Source: Loripinus fragilis (lineage: Eukaryota > Mollusca > Bivalvia > Lucinida > Lucinidae). Taken from it: a DNA stretch of 64,000 nucleotides. A program made the position numbers and the translations under genes. The notes beneath the pieces are model-generated. The model saw only the letters and a program-made list of their open reading frames with translations. It was not told where the DNA came from and did not search any database. The stretch is taken from assembly GCA_964019695.1 (NCBI GenBank), contig OZ026527.1, forward strand, positions 77,790,831 through 77,854,830, given 5' to 3'. Shown piece after piece: positions 13,073 to 24,893 of the stretch. The first letter of the stretch is position 1, and every line of letters starts with the position of its first letter.

Positions 13073-13480
13073 GTTTTCAGAGCAATTTACGCCTAAATAG
13101 TATGTAGAAATATCAAAACGGCAATATTTAGTGTGTCCGCCATTTTCGCATTGTTGAATGACGTCAAAAACATTTCTGACGTCACTAAAATGCAACAACA
13201 ATGTGACGCACGTTATTGATACAGTTTGGCGCCACGACGTCTTTGTCAATAGATACTGAACCAACGTTAGTTTCAAACCCCAATAAAAACAAAACCGACG
13301 CTTGAAATGCTATTTCGCTTCCGTTTTTAGGTGCTAAACTATGTTTACACCCATTTTTGCATCTGGAAAATTCGTTGGTGAACTTATTTTTTAGATTGGA
13401 ACAAACACAAAAAATCTAAAAAAAATATGCGGAACTGACATAATTCATATAAAACCCTTAAAAGCCACAAAGTGGGCGAG

Positions 13481-13643
13481 AAAAAGTATCCATCATGATG
13501 TATTGTTGTGGGACAAGGAAATCCCACCCTCGGACCTGAATAATTTCGTCAGAAACTCGGCAGAGCCTCGTTTCTGACGAATTATTCTGGTCCTCGGGTG
13601 GGATTTCCTTGTCCCACAACAATACATATGAAGGATACTCTTA
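13481..13643. repeat. Near-perfect palindrome, arms of about 80 bp
   Basis: The left arm (13481-13560) and right arm (13566-13643) are reverse complements with few mismatches: 'tattgttgtgggacaagg' at 13501 pairs with 'ccttgtcccacaacaata' at 13607-13624, and 'cgtcagaaactcgg' pairs with 'cctcgtttctgacg'. The loop is only about 5 bp. It could be a foldback element or MITE; no coding sequence is present. Confidence 0.9.
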
Positions 13644-14188
13644 TTCCCAAACATGTCTTTTCATATATCAATTTAGCGAACCTCGTTCTATTTCTGGAAT
13701 ATGCCGGTATATTTGTAACCGACCGCACTTGATATGAAAATGTCCTTTGAAAATGCTCAAAAATCACCTTTGTCAAATTTCTGAAACCCCACCCACTTTG
13801 CAGAGCATGGATAAAAACCGAGGTTTTCCAAATGTGATTTTGATTATTTATTTCCAGCCAGGATGTGTAGTATATTCATACATATGGGTCATTTGTGGCG
13901 TTTGGTTTATTCTAAAGTGATAGTTTCGTTTGGAAATCCATCAATTTTAAGTGATTTTTTGTCACTATTTTAGCCAAAATGTTCACATACCGTTTCCATG
14001 GCAACGGGCATGCATATGGATAAAAGGAATGTTGATTGCTTGGTTTTGGGTCACCATGACCAAGATAGGAAAGTTTCAGCAAAATCGGTGACTATGCGTG
14101 GCACAACTTTTTAAGTGGTTACAGAGAATTGCTCTTAATTTTTAAACTTATTTTTATAAAAACCATGGAAAGAGCTACATAAAATAAT
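13644..14188. other. No gene recognised
   Basis: AT-rich sequence between the palindrome and the next MITE. The reading frames are short and match no known domain. Confidence 0.5.
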
Positions 14189-14428
14189 TTTAACCCTTAA
14201 AGCGCCAAGAAAAAATGCATCTGAAAAATGACGTCTGCTGATGTCCTCTGCTGCAAATAATTGTCTAACATTATTGACTAATTTTAGTTTAGTAGCAAAC
14301 AGGGTGGACCCAGATCAGCAGTCTGATCTGGGTCCACACTGTTTGTCATAGAGGCTTGTTTAACATTTCAGCAGAGGAGAAAAGCAGACGACTTTTGTTG
14401 CGATTGCGATTGGCGCATTAAGGGTTAA
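14189..14428. mobile_element. MITE, TTAACCC family with central hairpin
   Basis: Terminal inverted repeats TTAACCCTTAAAGCGCCA (14190) and TGGCGCATTAAGGGTTAA (14410-14427). A central hairpin 'gtggacccagatcag..ctgatctgggtccac' lies at about 14305-14338. A second copy with the same ends lies at 46607-46828. It carries no coding sequence. Confidence 0.88.
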
Positions 14429-14530
14429 AGATCTGAATGAAAACTTTTAAACTGACAATATTAATGTAATTCTTTTCACAGAGTAGAAATAAATTTGTAT
14501 ATGAAAGTAGGGTTAACAAATTAAAAATAA

Positions 14531-14727
14531 AAGAGCGCATTGGTAGAGTGCTTGACTCAAGACCGAGGGGCCGCGGATTCGAGTCCCATCGGCGTCACTG
14601 CGTTGTGGTCCTTGTGCAAGACACATTTATCCTAGCTTAGTACAGGTTCAACCCAGGAAGACCCGTCCCTGTTTAGCTGAAAGACAGTTGATGGGACGTA
14701 AAGAATCAAATCAAACAAACAAACAAC
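14531..14727 (+). mobile_element. tRNA-derived SINE, copy A
   Basis: The 5' part resembles a tRNA, with A-box-like 'ggtagagtgcttgactc' and B-box-like 'gattcgagtccc'. A central domain follows ('cactgcgttgtggtccttg..caagacacatttatccta'), then 'ggttcaacccaggaagacc' and a tail of 'aaatcaaacaaacaaac'. Two more copies lie at 28875-29066 and 56285-56485 in the same orientation, and all three differ by scattered substitutions. RNA polymerase III would be the expected transcriber (family knowledge). Confidence 0.88.
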
Positions 14728-14829
14728 TAAAGATTTGGTGCCAGTTCCTCTTGGTAAAACTTAAAAATAATGTTGAACGATTCAAAGCATCCTCCACCCC
14801 TGGCCGTAATTATCACCGAATTCATGATT

Positions 14830-14962
14830 TTTTGTATATTTATATATATATTTATTTAGAGACCCCTTTTGATGCTTTTGCAAACAGAGCAGACCCAGAT
14901 CAGGCAGCTCTGGGTCTGCTCTGTTTGCAAAAGTGTTAAAAGGCTTCTCTATGAGGTAAAGG
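14830..14962. mobile_element. MITE end with perfect hairpin core
   Basis: 'gcaaacagagcagacccaga' (14880) pairs with 'tctgggtctgctctgtttgc' (about 14910-14929). It is followed by 'aaaagtgttaaaaggcttct' and 'gaggtaaagggttata', matching the right half of the elements at 26604-26854 and 56957-57222. Confidence 0.75.
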
Positions 14963-15150
14963 GTTATACCAAATGACCAAGCTAGTCTCATCGTAATTTC
15001 AATGGTACAAGCACAGATAACATAAGTCCCCTACTGTTGCAACCACAATTTCCATGCAACCACAAAAAATAAAATGACGAGCATAATAAGTACATTGCCA
15101 CCTGTTCACATACAAAGTTTCATCAAGCTATCTTGAATAGTTTTTGAGTT

Positions 15151-15331
15151 ACAGTAAAACCTGTGTACAATGGCCACTCTCAAAAAGATCAAGACCAGTT
15201 ATTGCTTAATGCAAGTCTAAAGTATTGGAAAATGCTCCAAGGGGAGCATTCTGAAATACTTTTGACCTTCATTAAGCTACCACTTTGTTTGTCTATTTTT
15301 GAGTGGCCGTTTTACACAAGTTTTACTGTAT
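15151..15331. mobile_element. MITE, ACAGTAAAACCTGT family, copy 1
   Basis: Terminal repeats 'acagtaaaacctgt' and 'caagttttactgta'. Inner 'tggccactc' pairs with 'gagtggcc'. A central hairpin spans 'aaagtattg..aatgctcc' and 'ggagcattct..aatactttt'. Further copies are at 16563-16762, 27731-27930, 28541-28760 and 42858-43055. Confidence 0.85.
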
Positions 15332-15599
15332 CTCAAGATCTGTATGTTGTTGCAACATTTTGACTATTTCCATTACCATAGTAACCGCAATTTTCATGCA
15401 ACATCGAAATCCTTGTTTATCTTTGATCCATATTTCAGTGGACAGACAGACGGATGGACAGACAGAAGGAGGGCAAACCTATAGTACCCTCAGATGTGAA
15501 CACCGGTAGGGGATTTATATTCAACACACTGTGGATTTATCAAGGCTACCATAAATATTCTAAAATTTCGAACACTAGTTTGATACAAAAAAGGTATAG

Positions 15600-15665
15600 A
15601 CAAACAGTGCAGACCCAGATCAGACTGCCTCAGAAGAAGCAGTCTGATCAGGGTCTTCTCTGTTT
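15600..15665. repeat. Hairpin core (bipartite, partly diverged)
   Basis: 'caaacagtgcagacccagat' pairs with 'tcagggtcttctctgtttgc' around a stem 'cagactgc..gcagtctg'. It is the same core as in several MITEs, without recognisable ends. Confidence 0.6.
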
Positions 15666-15775
15666 GCTGTTCTTACATGCATTTTGTGAATTCCAGTTCT
15701 GAAAAGCAACATTTTATTTGAGAGCAGGAAAAAAAGTGTTTGAAATATTAGAACCATTACCGCAATACAGAAAAA

Positions 15776-16010
15776 GAGCTGCGACATGAGATTTCCAACA
15801 ATGTGGTTGTGCGACCAGCAAAGGCTCAGACCAGCTTGCACATATGCACAGTCTGATCAGAGCCTTTGCTAGTCGCTTGAATATTCTATGAGTCTTAGGC
15901 TACTGACCGAACATCATTTGGAGTTTCTTAGCTTAAAAGGAGGCTGCACAGGCTCATCTGTGTCTACACTTGTCAAAATGCCAGATTGTTGGAAATCACA
16001 TGTCATGGCA
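15776..16010 (+). mobile_element. MITE, AGCCGCGACATGAGATTTCC family, copy 1
   Basis: Ends are 'agctgcgacatgagatttcc' and 'ggaaatcacatgtcatggc'. Just inside is an inverted repeat of 'ccaacaatgtgg' and 'ccagattgttgg', and a hairpin 'agcaaaggctcagacc..tctgatcagagcctttgct'. The other copies are at 28074-28307 and 62347-62571 in the same orientation, and at 45975-46206, 58168-58405 and 59951-60196 inverted. It carries no coding sequence. Confidence 0.88.
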
Positions 16011-16035
16011 CATATATCATATTCTATTCTTTCAG

Positions 16036-16114
16036 TTTAACATTAGAGTGTGCAGATGAAGATGGGATGAGATATAGATCTGTCATGAGCAGCCTGCTAC
16101 AAGAATATGGTGGG
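16036..16114 (+). CDS. Ciliary-protein exon (26 codons)
   Basis: The acceptor is 'attctattctttcag' and the donor is 'gtaagt' at 16115. One base completes the preceding codon, then 26 codons are open (LTLECADEDGMRYRSVMSSL and on), ending in phase 0. This matches the phase-0 start of the exon at 21469. Most of the exon plus its donor is repeated immediately downstream. Confidence 0.7.
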
Positions 16115-19100
16115 GTAAGTATCATGCAGATGAAGATGGGATGAGATATAGATCTGTCATGAGCAGCCTGCTACAAGAATATGGTGGGGTAAGCATCTTG
16201 CATAAATTCACATGAAAAAGTGCAGGCTGATCTGCACCTCTGTTGTGCGCCAACAACAGCAGAATTTTTCTCATAAATGGGTGTGCAAGAGAGATTCATT
16301 ATATTATGGGAATAAGCCAATAAATTGAAAATATATGTCTGCACACTTTATATTTACTTTAATAGAAAGTTATTTTCTTGGCTTTGTGAAAATAAAATTG
16401 CAAATGTCCAGCTCTATTTCAAATTTACACAAGCTGCTTTCAAGATAGGATACTGCAATACAGTAAAAGTAAGGAAAAGGGCAAAGATCAGGAATCGATA
16501 CAATCAAGCACCACACCTGACCCAGGATACCAATGGGGAAAAAACAACTTCACAATTAGACATCACAAAACCTGTCTAAAATGGCCACTCAAAAATAGAC
16601 AAAACAAAGGTCTTAATGACAAATGGTAGCTTACTGAAGGTCGAAAGTATTGCAGAATGCTGGAGCATTCTGCAATACTTTTGACCTGCATTAAGCGATA
16701 GTAGGTCTTGAAAGCCTTTGTTTGGTCTTCTTTTTTAGTGGCACCTTAAGACTGGTTTTACTCATAGTACACTGCCATGTGTAATGAAACAGTGTTTTCA
16801 AAAACAGAATACTAAATGAGCTTATGATTTCAGCCTGTTTCTTTATGAGGTGAATAGCTATATATTGGTGATTGATAACTGCATATATCTTTAATATTAA
16901 ATAAATAATTCAATATAATAATTCCATAGGGAGTAATAACTATAAAGTCAATGAATTGTATTCACTCTTTCTCAAATGTTTAGCCTTTGGTCTTCTTCAG
17001 GATATTAGAAACAATTTTCACATCTAAGTAGCATCCATGATGACCATTATGGAATTTATACCATAATGGTCATCAAAGAGTGAATACAATTCATTGTAGG
17101 CCAATGGCTGGATATGGTTTACCCCCCCCCCCCCAGGGGGAATTTTGTAGACCATATTTTTCTTGAAGCCCAATGTCTTGCAAGGATTTTGCAACATGTT
17201 AGCCCTCTGACAATGGCAGTGGAAGCTGTAACAGCCTGTTACATACGTTACCCTACAAAATATTTGATAATTAAAATTCTTTTTAAAACTTCAGAAAAGT
17301 GCAAAAGATAAGGTAAGATTATCAAATTGGTTATATTTTCTAAATAAGCTATTACTGGGCCACAGATAATGACATTTGAAAACAAATTTAGTCACCCCCG
17401 ATGTAGTGTATGTTACATTTTTTCATTGAACCCCCTTTTAAATGATAAATGCATCTAATATAGTTTGTCTTAAATTTAATGAAACCAGTTTATGTTCATT
17501 AATTTGGTATTACATTAAAGAATTTTTATTTACCTTTTCAAAACTGCAAGCATTACGTTTCTATCTTATATACTTTTTGAATTATTAGATGATGAACATG
17601 GTACCCCCATATCACAGAAAAATGTAAAATGTAATTCTCCAGGCCTCGCGCTGGCTATAGACCCTACTTCCTCCCAGGGGGAATTTCGTACACTATGATT
17701 TCCAGATACTACATTATATAAGCCACAAAATGAAATAAGTAAACCCTCTGAGAGTGGCAGCGTTAGCGGGTAACATCATGTTACGTACATTACCCGCAAA
17801 ATAACATTAAATTTTCCTGATAATGTCTCCAACCTGACATATTCACACATGTTTAAAGGTCTGGCACAGGTTTAAGAACTTCTTATAGCACAGTTTCATA
17901 ATTTTAGCATTTATTTTATAAATGTCTTGAGTTTTAGCCGTTGTATATGTTACTTAGTGTTTCATATGATATTTCCAAGTATCAGTATGGCAGTTATTGA
18001 CTATACATGTATTACATCCGTCAGTGAATATAGTAAATTTATAAGGCTGCTATTCAAATGAATTTAAGTTCCTTATTATGGTGACTTACACTATTTTACA
18101 ACCCAGGTTACATACGTTACTCTCTGAATACCATTAAACATTCAAGATATGGTCTCCAACACGACCTGCTTGTACTTATTTGCATGCTGGCACAGGTCCA
18201 TGTACTTCTTTTTACTCTGGCTCATTTGCTGAGGAAGTAACTCAGAACATAAACTACATAAACCCTCTTTTCTTTTATAGAGACTTCAAATATAGTTGAC
18301 ATAATACTCATGGAAAGTTTGTAACATTCAGTGCAATGTGCGAGTAACAACTTAAAAGATCAAAGAAAACCCATCAGGTAGAAGTTCTAGAGCAAATCTT
18401 CATATTTTATCCAAGGGTTGTAAAGAATTTTCCTAAACAACTTATTACTCCTCTATCAGATTTATCTTGCAAGGATTTTGCAATATGCCAGCACTCTGGC
18501 AATGGCACCATTACCCTGTAACAGCCAATTACATATATTACCCATCAACATCTTTGATAATTTTAGTAAATGACTTCTGAAAAGTGCAAACCATAAGGTA
18601 AGATTTCCAAATTGACTATATCATCCAAGTAGGCTATTTTTGCATCACAGATATGGACCTTTGAAAACAAATATGCACGCCAAAGTGTTACGTATGTTAC
18701 TTTTTTTCATTATTCCTATATAAATGATTTATGAAACTAATATAGTTTGATATTTTTTAATGTGAATGTGCTTACTACTCATTTTGTATTAAAGAATGTT
18801 TATGTACCGTTTGAAAACTGCAAATATTATGTTTCTATCTTTTATAAGGTTTGAGTTGTTGAGTTTTGAACATGGTAACCCCATATCACACAAAATGTGA
18901 AATATAATTCTGTGGCTCTTTTGTTAGGGTACAATTAAGATTTCTTTCACCCAGAGGTACTCAATTTCCTTCCCATTTATTTTCCACACATTTTGTCCAT
19001 ATCTGGAAAGCCTCACTTTTTTCATGGGAAAGACTTGATAGTTCAATCTTTGTAGGTACATCTTAAGGACAGAAAAGCAGGGTGGAGGTAAGCTCATGTT

Positions 19101-22100
19101 CATGCCATTTGAAATAGTCAGTATATGTGTATGGCTTTGGGACTTTTTTCAGAAACATGTTGTACTGCAGCTTATTCACAATTACATAAATAGCACATGT
19201 TAAGGCTCCATATCACTGATGAGTGCCTAGAGCAATTCTTTGTTTTCCTACCCTTCTTAGAATGTTGATGAACTAGTGGGGGAGGGGTTCTCTATCAGTT
19301 TGATAGGAATAACCTTTCTGTGGTACTAACACATCGGCACATTGGTAGTGTCACAATCTGTTGAACAGTGTATTACTGTAGATCTCTTCCCCATATTCTG
19401 ACCAATGCTGTTGACATTCAGAAGGTGCACCTTTTGTTGCATACACCATTGTTGAGCAAAACACCCAGGTTATCCTCTGCGAGAATGTTTGTAAGACTAA
19501 AGACTGCCGTTTATACATTGTATATATGTATCAGTGACAAATTCAACATGCCCTGCCTTTAGTGCCTGGTTGAATACTGGTGCCATCAGATCCATGAATG
19601 TGACAGGAAAAGCTATTATGCTCTGTAGTTACGGCACTAACATCAACGATATGTGCAGCACTACATGGCCAATCTAATGTTGGTTTAATGTGTGATTGCA
19701 AGCCATGCTGAAGTTTGGACTTGTCAGTTTTGGTGGAAATTCTATCAGAAGTTGACAATGACCATGGTACAGGTCCCAGAAGGAATGGCAGTGTCAACTC
19801 AAGCTCAACATTATGTCCAATAGAAAGAAGGTCATGCTGACCAAAGAAGCTCCTTTAAGCTCTCATGTGGCTGTTTATGTTTTGTAAATTGGGAAATTTC
19901 TTCTTGCTTGACCTTGCAAGCATCAAAACTTTATAAGCTTGTAGCATTTTATGGGGGATGTGAAAGACAGATTTTTTTAAACTAAAAGTGAGTCAATGGA
20001 GTCTGCAACAGCCTCCCTGCCAATGTCATCAGCCTCAATAAGATCCTTAGCTATGCCCGGCTTAGCAGGCACACTGAAAGACAAAAAGTACAGTTCATTG
20101 TCTTCAAAACTAGAACTAAAAGGATTGGTGGAGCCTGAAACTGCCTCTAGTACTCATTCTACTTTGCATCTGAGCAGATTGAATATTTCATCAGCCTATA
20201 ATACCTCTTTATTGTTTGCCTGATAGTTATGTCAAAAGCATTTATCAAGCAAAGAACCAATGGTTGTGACACACTAAACCCATTTTGTTCGAGAAGTTCT
20301 TTGCATCTGCGATGTGTATCAAATTTATGAGTGTTATCAGTTACACAGGTACATATTGTGCGTAGTTGTTGTGATCGTTTGCAATGAACATTGGGAACAA
20401 GGCATACAAATAGAGATGACATGCAATTCAAAGTTGTTTTCCTTGTAGCCCTTATCAGTGTCAACACCATCTGAATCATATCCATATACCTTGCCCAGAA
20501 CTGAGCTGTTTCACAGTGACTGTCTTTCAGAACTTCTGATTTGAATGCATGGTATCTATACTGTTTATGTAAGCAAACAGCTAAGGTTGATAGATCACAT
20601 TATATTATTAGTTTAAGTCACCATAAATTAATAAGGAACTTCAATTTATTTCAGCCTTATAAATTTCAAAATACTCTGACAGACTTTATACATGTATTGT
20701 CAATAACTTCTATACAGATACTCAGAATAACTTATGTATTATTTGGTAACACATATAACAGTTTAAGCTCAAGGCATTTATTAAAAACATACTTAAAATA
20801 GGTAAACCTTGTTAAAAGAAGTACATAAACCTGTGCAAGCATGCAAATAAGTATAAACAGGGCTTGTTAGAGACATTAACTTAAATGTTTAATGCTATTT
20901 TGAAGGTAACATACATAACATGGACCTGAAAATAGTGTAAGCGACCATAATAAAGAACTTTAAATCATTTAAGTAGCAGCCTTATAGAGTTACTATATTC
21001 TGTGACAGATGTAACACACATATAGTCACTAAATACCATACTGATACTCCGAAATAATGCAGGAAACACTAAGTAACGTATACAACAGTAATTACTGAAG
21101 ACATTTATAAAATTAATACTAAAAATATGTAACTGTGTTATAAGAAGTTAATAAACCTGTGTCAGGATGCATATATGTACGAACATGTCATGGTTGAGAC
21201 ATTATCAGGGACGTTTAATGCTATTTTTTTTTTGGGGGGGGGGGGGGGGGGTAACGTATATAACGTGCTGTTACACATTAATGCTGCCACTCTCAGAGGG
21301 CTAACATCTTTTATTTTGTGTCTTATATAATGTAGTTTTAGAAAATCATAGTGTACAAAATTCCCCCTGGGGGGGGGGGGGGAGGGGGGTCTATAGCCAG
21401 CTCAAGGCCTATTGACTTTAACATTGAAGATGCTGTAATTTAAATGGCTTCCTTAATTGGTTTTGCAGTTGAAAGCAGAAAGCCTGGCAGTGAACAGTGT
21501 GATGTTGTCTAACCTGACCTTGACTCCTTTAACCTTCAGACTGGTTACACAGAAACCATTCATGTTAGTAGAGCTTGATCCCTCCAGCAATAAAGAAGGA
21601 AACACAAGAGCCCATTCTACAGACATGCACACTCTCAAACCAAGGCATAACCTTGTGGTAAGTTTCTTAAAGACATTGACCACACTTTTGGACTAGGGGT
21701 GAATTTTCGCCCAGATTTCCTCAGTAGTAGTAGCCGCTTCAGTTTCCACAGCGGGCACATGTGCCTTGAAGACTTCATGGAAATGGCTACATGTTTGAGG
21801 ATCTCTGAGCTTCCACACTTTTGGACTAGGGGTGAATTTGCGCTTGATTTGAGGCGGCATATCAATCATCATGTCGCACACAAGGAGCTGATGCTACAGA
21901 GCAACCTCCTCTCCAGGAATCACCTTCACATCCATAACAAGTTTACGCAGGCTCTTTCGAAATAACATGAAGTCTATCTGGGTTGCTGTATTACTGGACA
22001 TGTATGTGATGAGGTGACTGTCACGTTTCTTGAATGTCATGGACTAAAGGGTTAAGCTGTCTCATGAGATAATCACACTTTTATGCAAAAATTTTCTTGT

Positions 22101-24841
22101 TTCTGGACCTACTGAGTTAAGTTGTTGTCCAAAAAAACTTATAATTAGTTTACAATTGCTCTTGGGATGTTAAAATTTCAGGATGCATATAGTAGGAAGT
22201 ATGGATGTCCAAATATTTAGGTTACATACAATTTTTTAGCATGAAATTTTGAATATTTTCTTATCAATGAATTCAAACATAAGTTTTGGGTGCTCAAAAC
22301 AACCATCTCATTGAGATGGTTCTTTTTAGCACCTACAACATACATAAGTTTTGGGTGTTTAAAAGAAACATCTCATTGAGATGGTTCTTTTAGTTCCCAC
22401 ACCATATGTTTTGATTGAGAAGTAAGAAAACAATTTTTAATCATGCATTCTTAAAGCTGCATAGTCTGTAACTTCGAACATTTTTCGAAAATTTTTATTT
22501 TCTTTTTAAATCATTTGTAAAAGCAGAATTAAGTTAAGTTTTTACAATAAATCTGTTCACTATAGCTGAAAACTGCATGGAAAAGTGAATTATCTTATAA
22601 AACAGGTGTTTTTTCTCTTGTTGGTAATTATTTGCGTCCCTCCAATAATTATAGACAGGTAAGTTTTAACATAAATGCCGTTGTTTTGATGCTGATAATT
22701 TGTAAATATTTACGAAATTGGTAAAAAGTATTACCTGAATTTTAGTTTTTTACTGTGTTCTTGAAAAATAGAAACATTATTTCAAAAATTAAAAGATCAA
22801 GGGTTACAGACTATGCAGCTTTAACTAGGGGCCTTGGTAAATATGGTCAGTTTATCTCACTCTGTTTTTTGGTAGGTTAAAGTGGCATTTCAGACAATAT
22901 CAGATAGCAAGTGACTACTTGAACAATGAGGATGACTTAAGCGGTGCTGGTAGAAAGATTGAGTTAAAAGATAATCTTGTGGTGGAGTTCAACAATAAAG
23001 CTTCACAGGTAAACCCTGCCTTTAGAATGCTCGTCTTAGCTCATTTATTATAGTAAACATCAGATCTATTGTCTGAGATAGCGAGTGACTACTTGAACAA
23101 TGAGGATGACTTAAGCGGTGCTGGTAGAAAGATTGAGTTAAAAGATAATCTTGTGGTGGAGTTCATCAATAAAGCTTCACAGGTAAACCCTGCCTTTAGA
23201 ATGTTAGTCTTAGCTCATTTATTATAGTAAACATCAGATCTTTTGTCTGAGATAGCGAGTGACTACTTGAACAATGAGGATGACTTAAGCGGTGCTGGTA
23301 GAAAGATTGAGTTAAAAGATAATCTTGTGGTGGAGTTCAACAATAAAGCTTCACAGGTAAACCCTGCCTTTAGAATGTTAGTCTTAGCTCATTTATTATA
23401 GTAAACATCAGATCTATTGTCTGAGATAGTGAGTGACTACTTGAACAATGAGGATGACTTAAGCGGTGCTGGTAGAAAGATTGAGTTAAAACATAATCTT
23501 GTGGTTGAGTTCAGCAACAAAGCTTCACAGGTAAAAAATAGCAAGTGAGCATGATCAGGAAATACCACAATCACAAACTGCAGACAAAGCCATGGCACCA
23601 CGAGGAAGAGCCAAACAACAATCACGAGACACCAGGCAGTATGTGTACATACTGCCTTTAGAATATAAGTCTTAGCTCATTTATTATAGTGACATTAAAA
23701 TTCACTATTCTTATCCTATTTTTTGCTATTTATACTCCCGGTAGGAAGTATATAGGGGGTATATAGTTTTTGCCTTTTCTGTAACAATGTTTGTCTGTCT
23801 GTAATTTTTTTTCCGTCAAAGATTTCTCAGCAACTACTTGACTTAGGATTCTGAAATTTGGTATAAAGCTTGTTGGGCCAGCTCATAAGAGATATTGTTA
23901 CTTATCACATATTTGGGACACTATTACCTGTGATAACCCAAGTCTTCATATGCGATAAGCAACTGGTTATCTACCTGCCATGGTGATAACTGGAAGTTAT
24001 GTATTTTGAAAGGAGATCGGTTATAATGCCTGGCACGAGAGGTTGTTCATTAGATGAGGTCAGATGTAAACAAGTGGTGTGAGCGAGTAAATAGTGAATT
24101 GGAGTATGTGATAGACAGATTATAATACAGAGTTTTGGTTATAGCCCAAAGTATCAACCCTTGACCATTATCAGCCCTCAAGCTAAAGGTCTCTACTGAT
24201 AATGGGGTCTCAGGTTGATACTTTCATGTGTGAAAGTCCGAAATTTCCAAAATCCTTAATTTTCGAAACTCCAATCTTTAAACTTGCAGTATGCGCACTA
24301 AATATTCACAATTTCAAGTTTTAATGGTCAATCGTCTTTAGACAGACTGAAAATAAATCAGACAAGCTATTATAATCTCCCTAATTCAGCATTTTGAGGC
24401 TGACTTTCCACAGAAAGTCGGCCTTAAAATCCTGAATTCAGGAATAATCCTGAAAACTTTCACCCTTGTACTTTGGGAGATAACCAAAACTCTGGGAGAA
24501 TTTCTAATTATCTTGTATGCAAGCAGCAAAGGCTCAGAAGAGCCTGCACATCTGTGTATTTACACAAGAGAGAGCCTCCTTCATTGCTTACAAACACAAT
24601 ATAGGGATGTAAATTATAGCCTCTAATTACATCTGTAAAAGAGTTAATTTTTAATACTGAGAATTAGTGATTGTATAATCTGAGATGTAGCAAATATCAT
24701 GTAATCTTGACATTATTTTTCAATTCTCTGATATCTGTTGTGGTTAGATTTGATTGGCAGTGCTCCCTTTTTGTGCAAAATGGTGCAGTTTAAAAGGAGA
24801 GACTGCTGAAAGTGCTTGAGAATTGGAAGAACTGACTCTGT

Positions 24842-24893
<52 letters not shown>

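Larger units (their letters stand above)
17640..21412 (-). mobile_element. Degenerate DNA transposon with long (about 600-bp) terminal inverted repeats
   Basis: The left arm (17640-18240) begins 'ctccaggcctcgcgctggct' and contains 'cagggggaatttcgtacac'. The right arm (20805-21412) ends 'gtgtacaaaattccccctg', a G-run, then 'tctatagccagctcaaggcc'. Inside the arms long stretches pair, for example 'tatgttacttagtgtttc' with 'gaaacactaagtaacgtata' and 'ttccttattatggtgact' with 'cgaccataataaagaactt'. The arms hold repeated palindromic words of the form TTACRTAYGTTAC. The internal 2.5 kb contains fossil coding sequence on the minus strand (19543-20230). It lies in an intron of the ciliary gene, in antisense. 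Confidence 0.72.

Noticed and set aside
14531..14610. Functional tRNA gene
   Set aside because: The tRNA-like head is followed by the SINE body and tail shared with two other copies, and it lacks a proper anticodon arm and acceptor closure.
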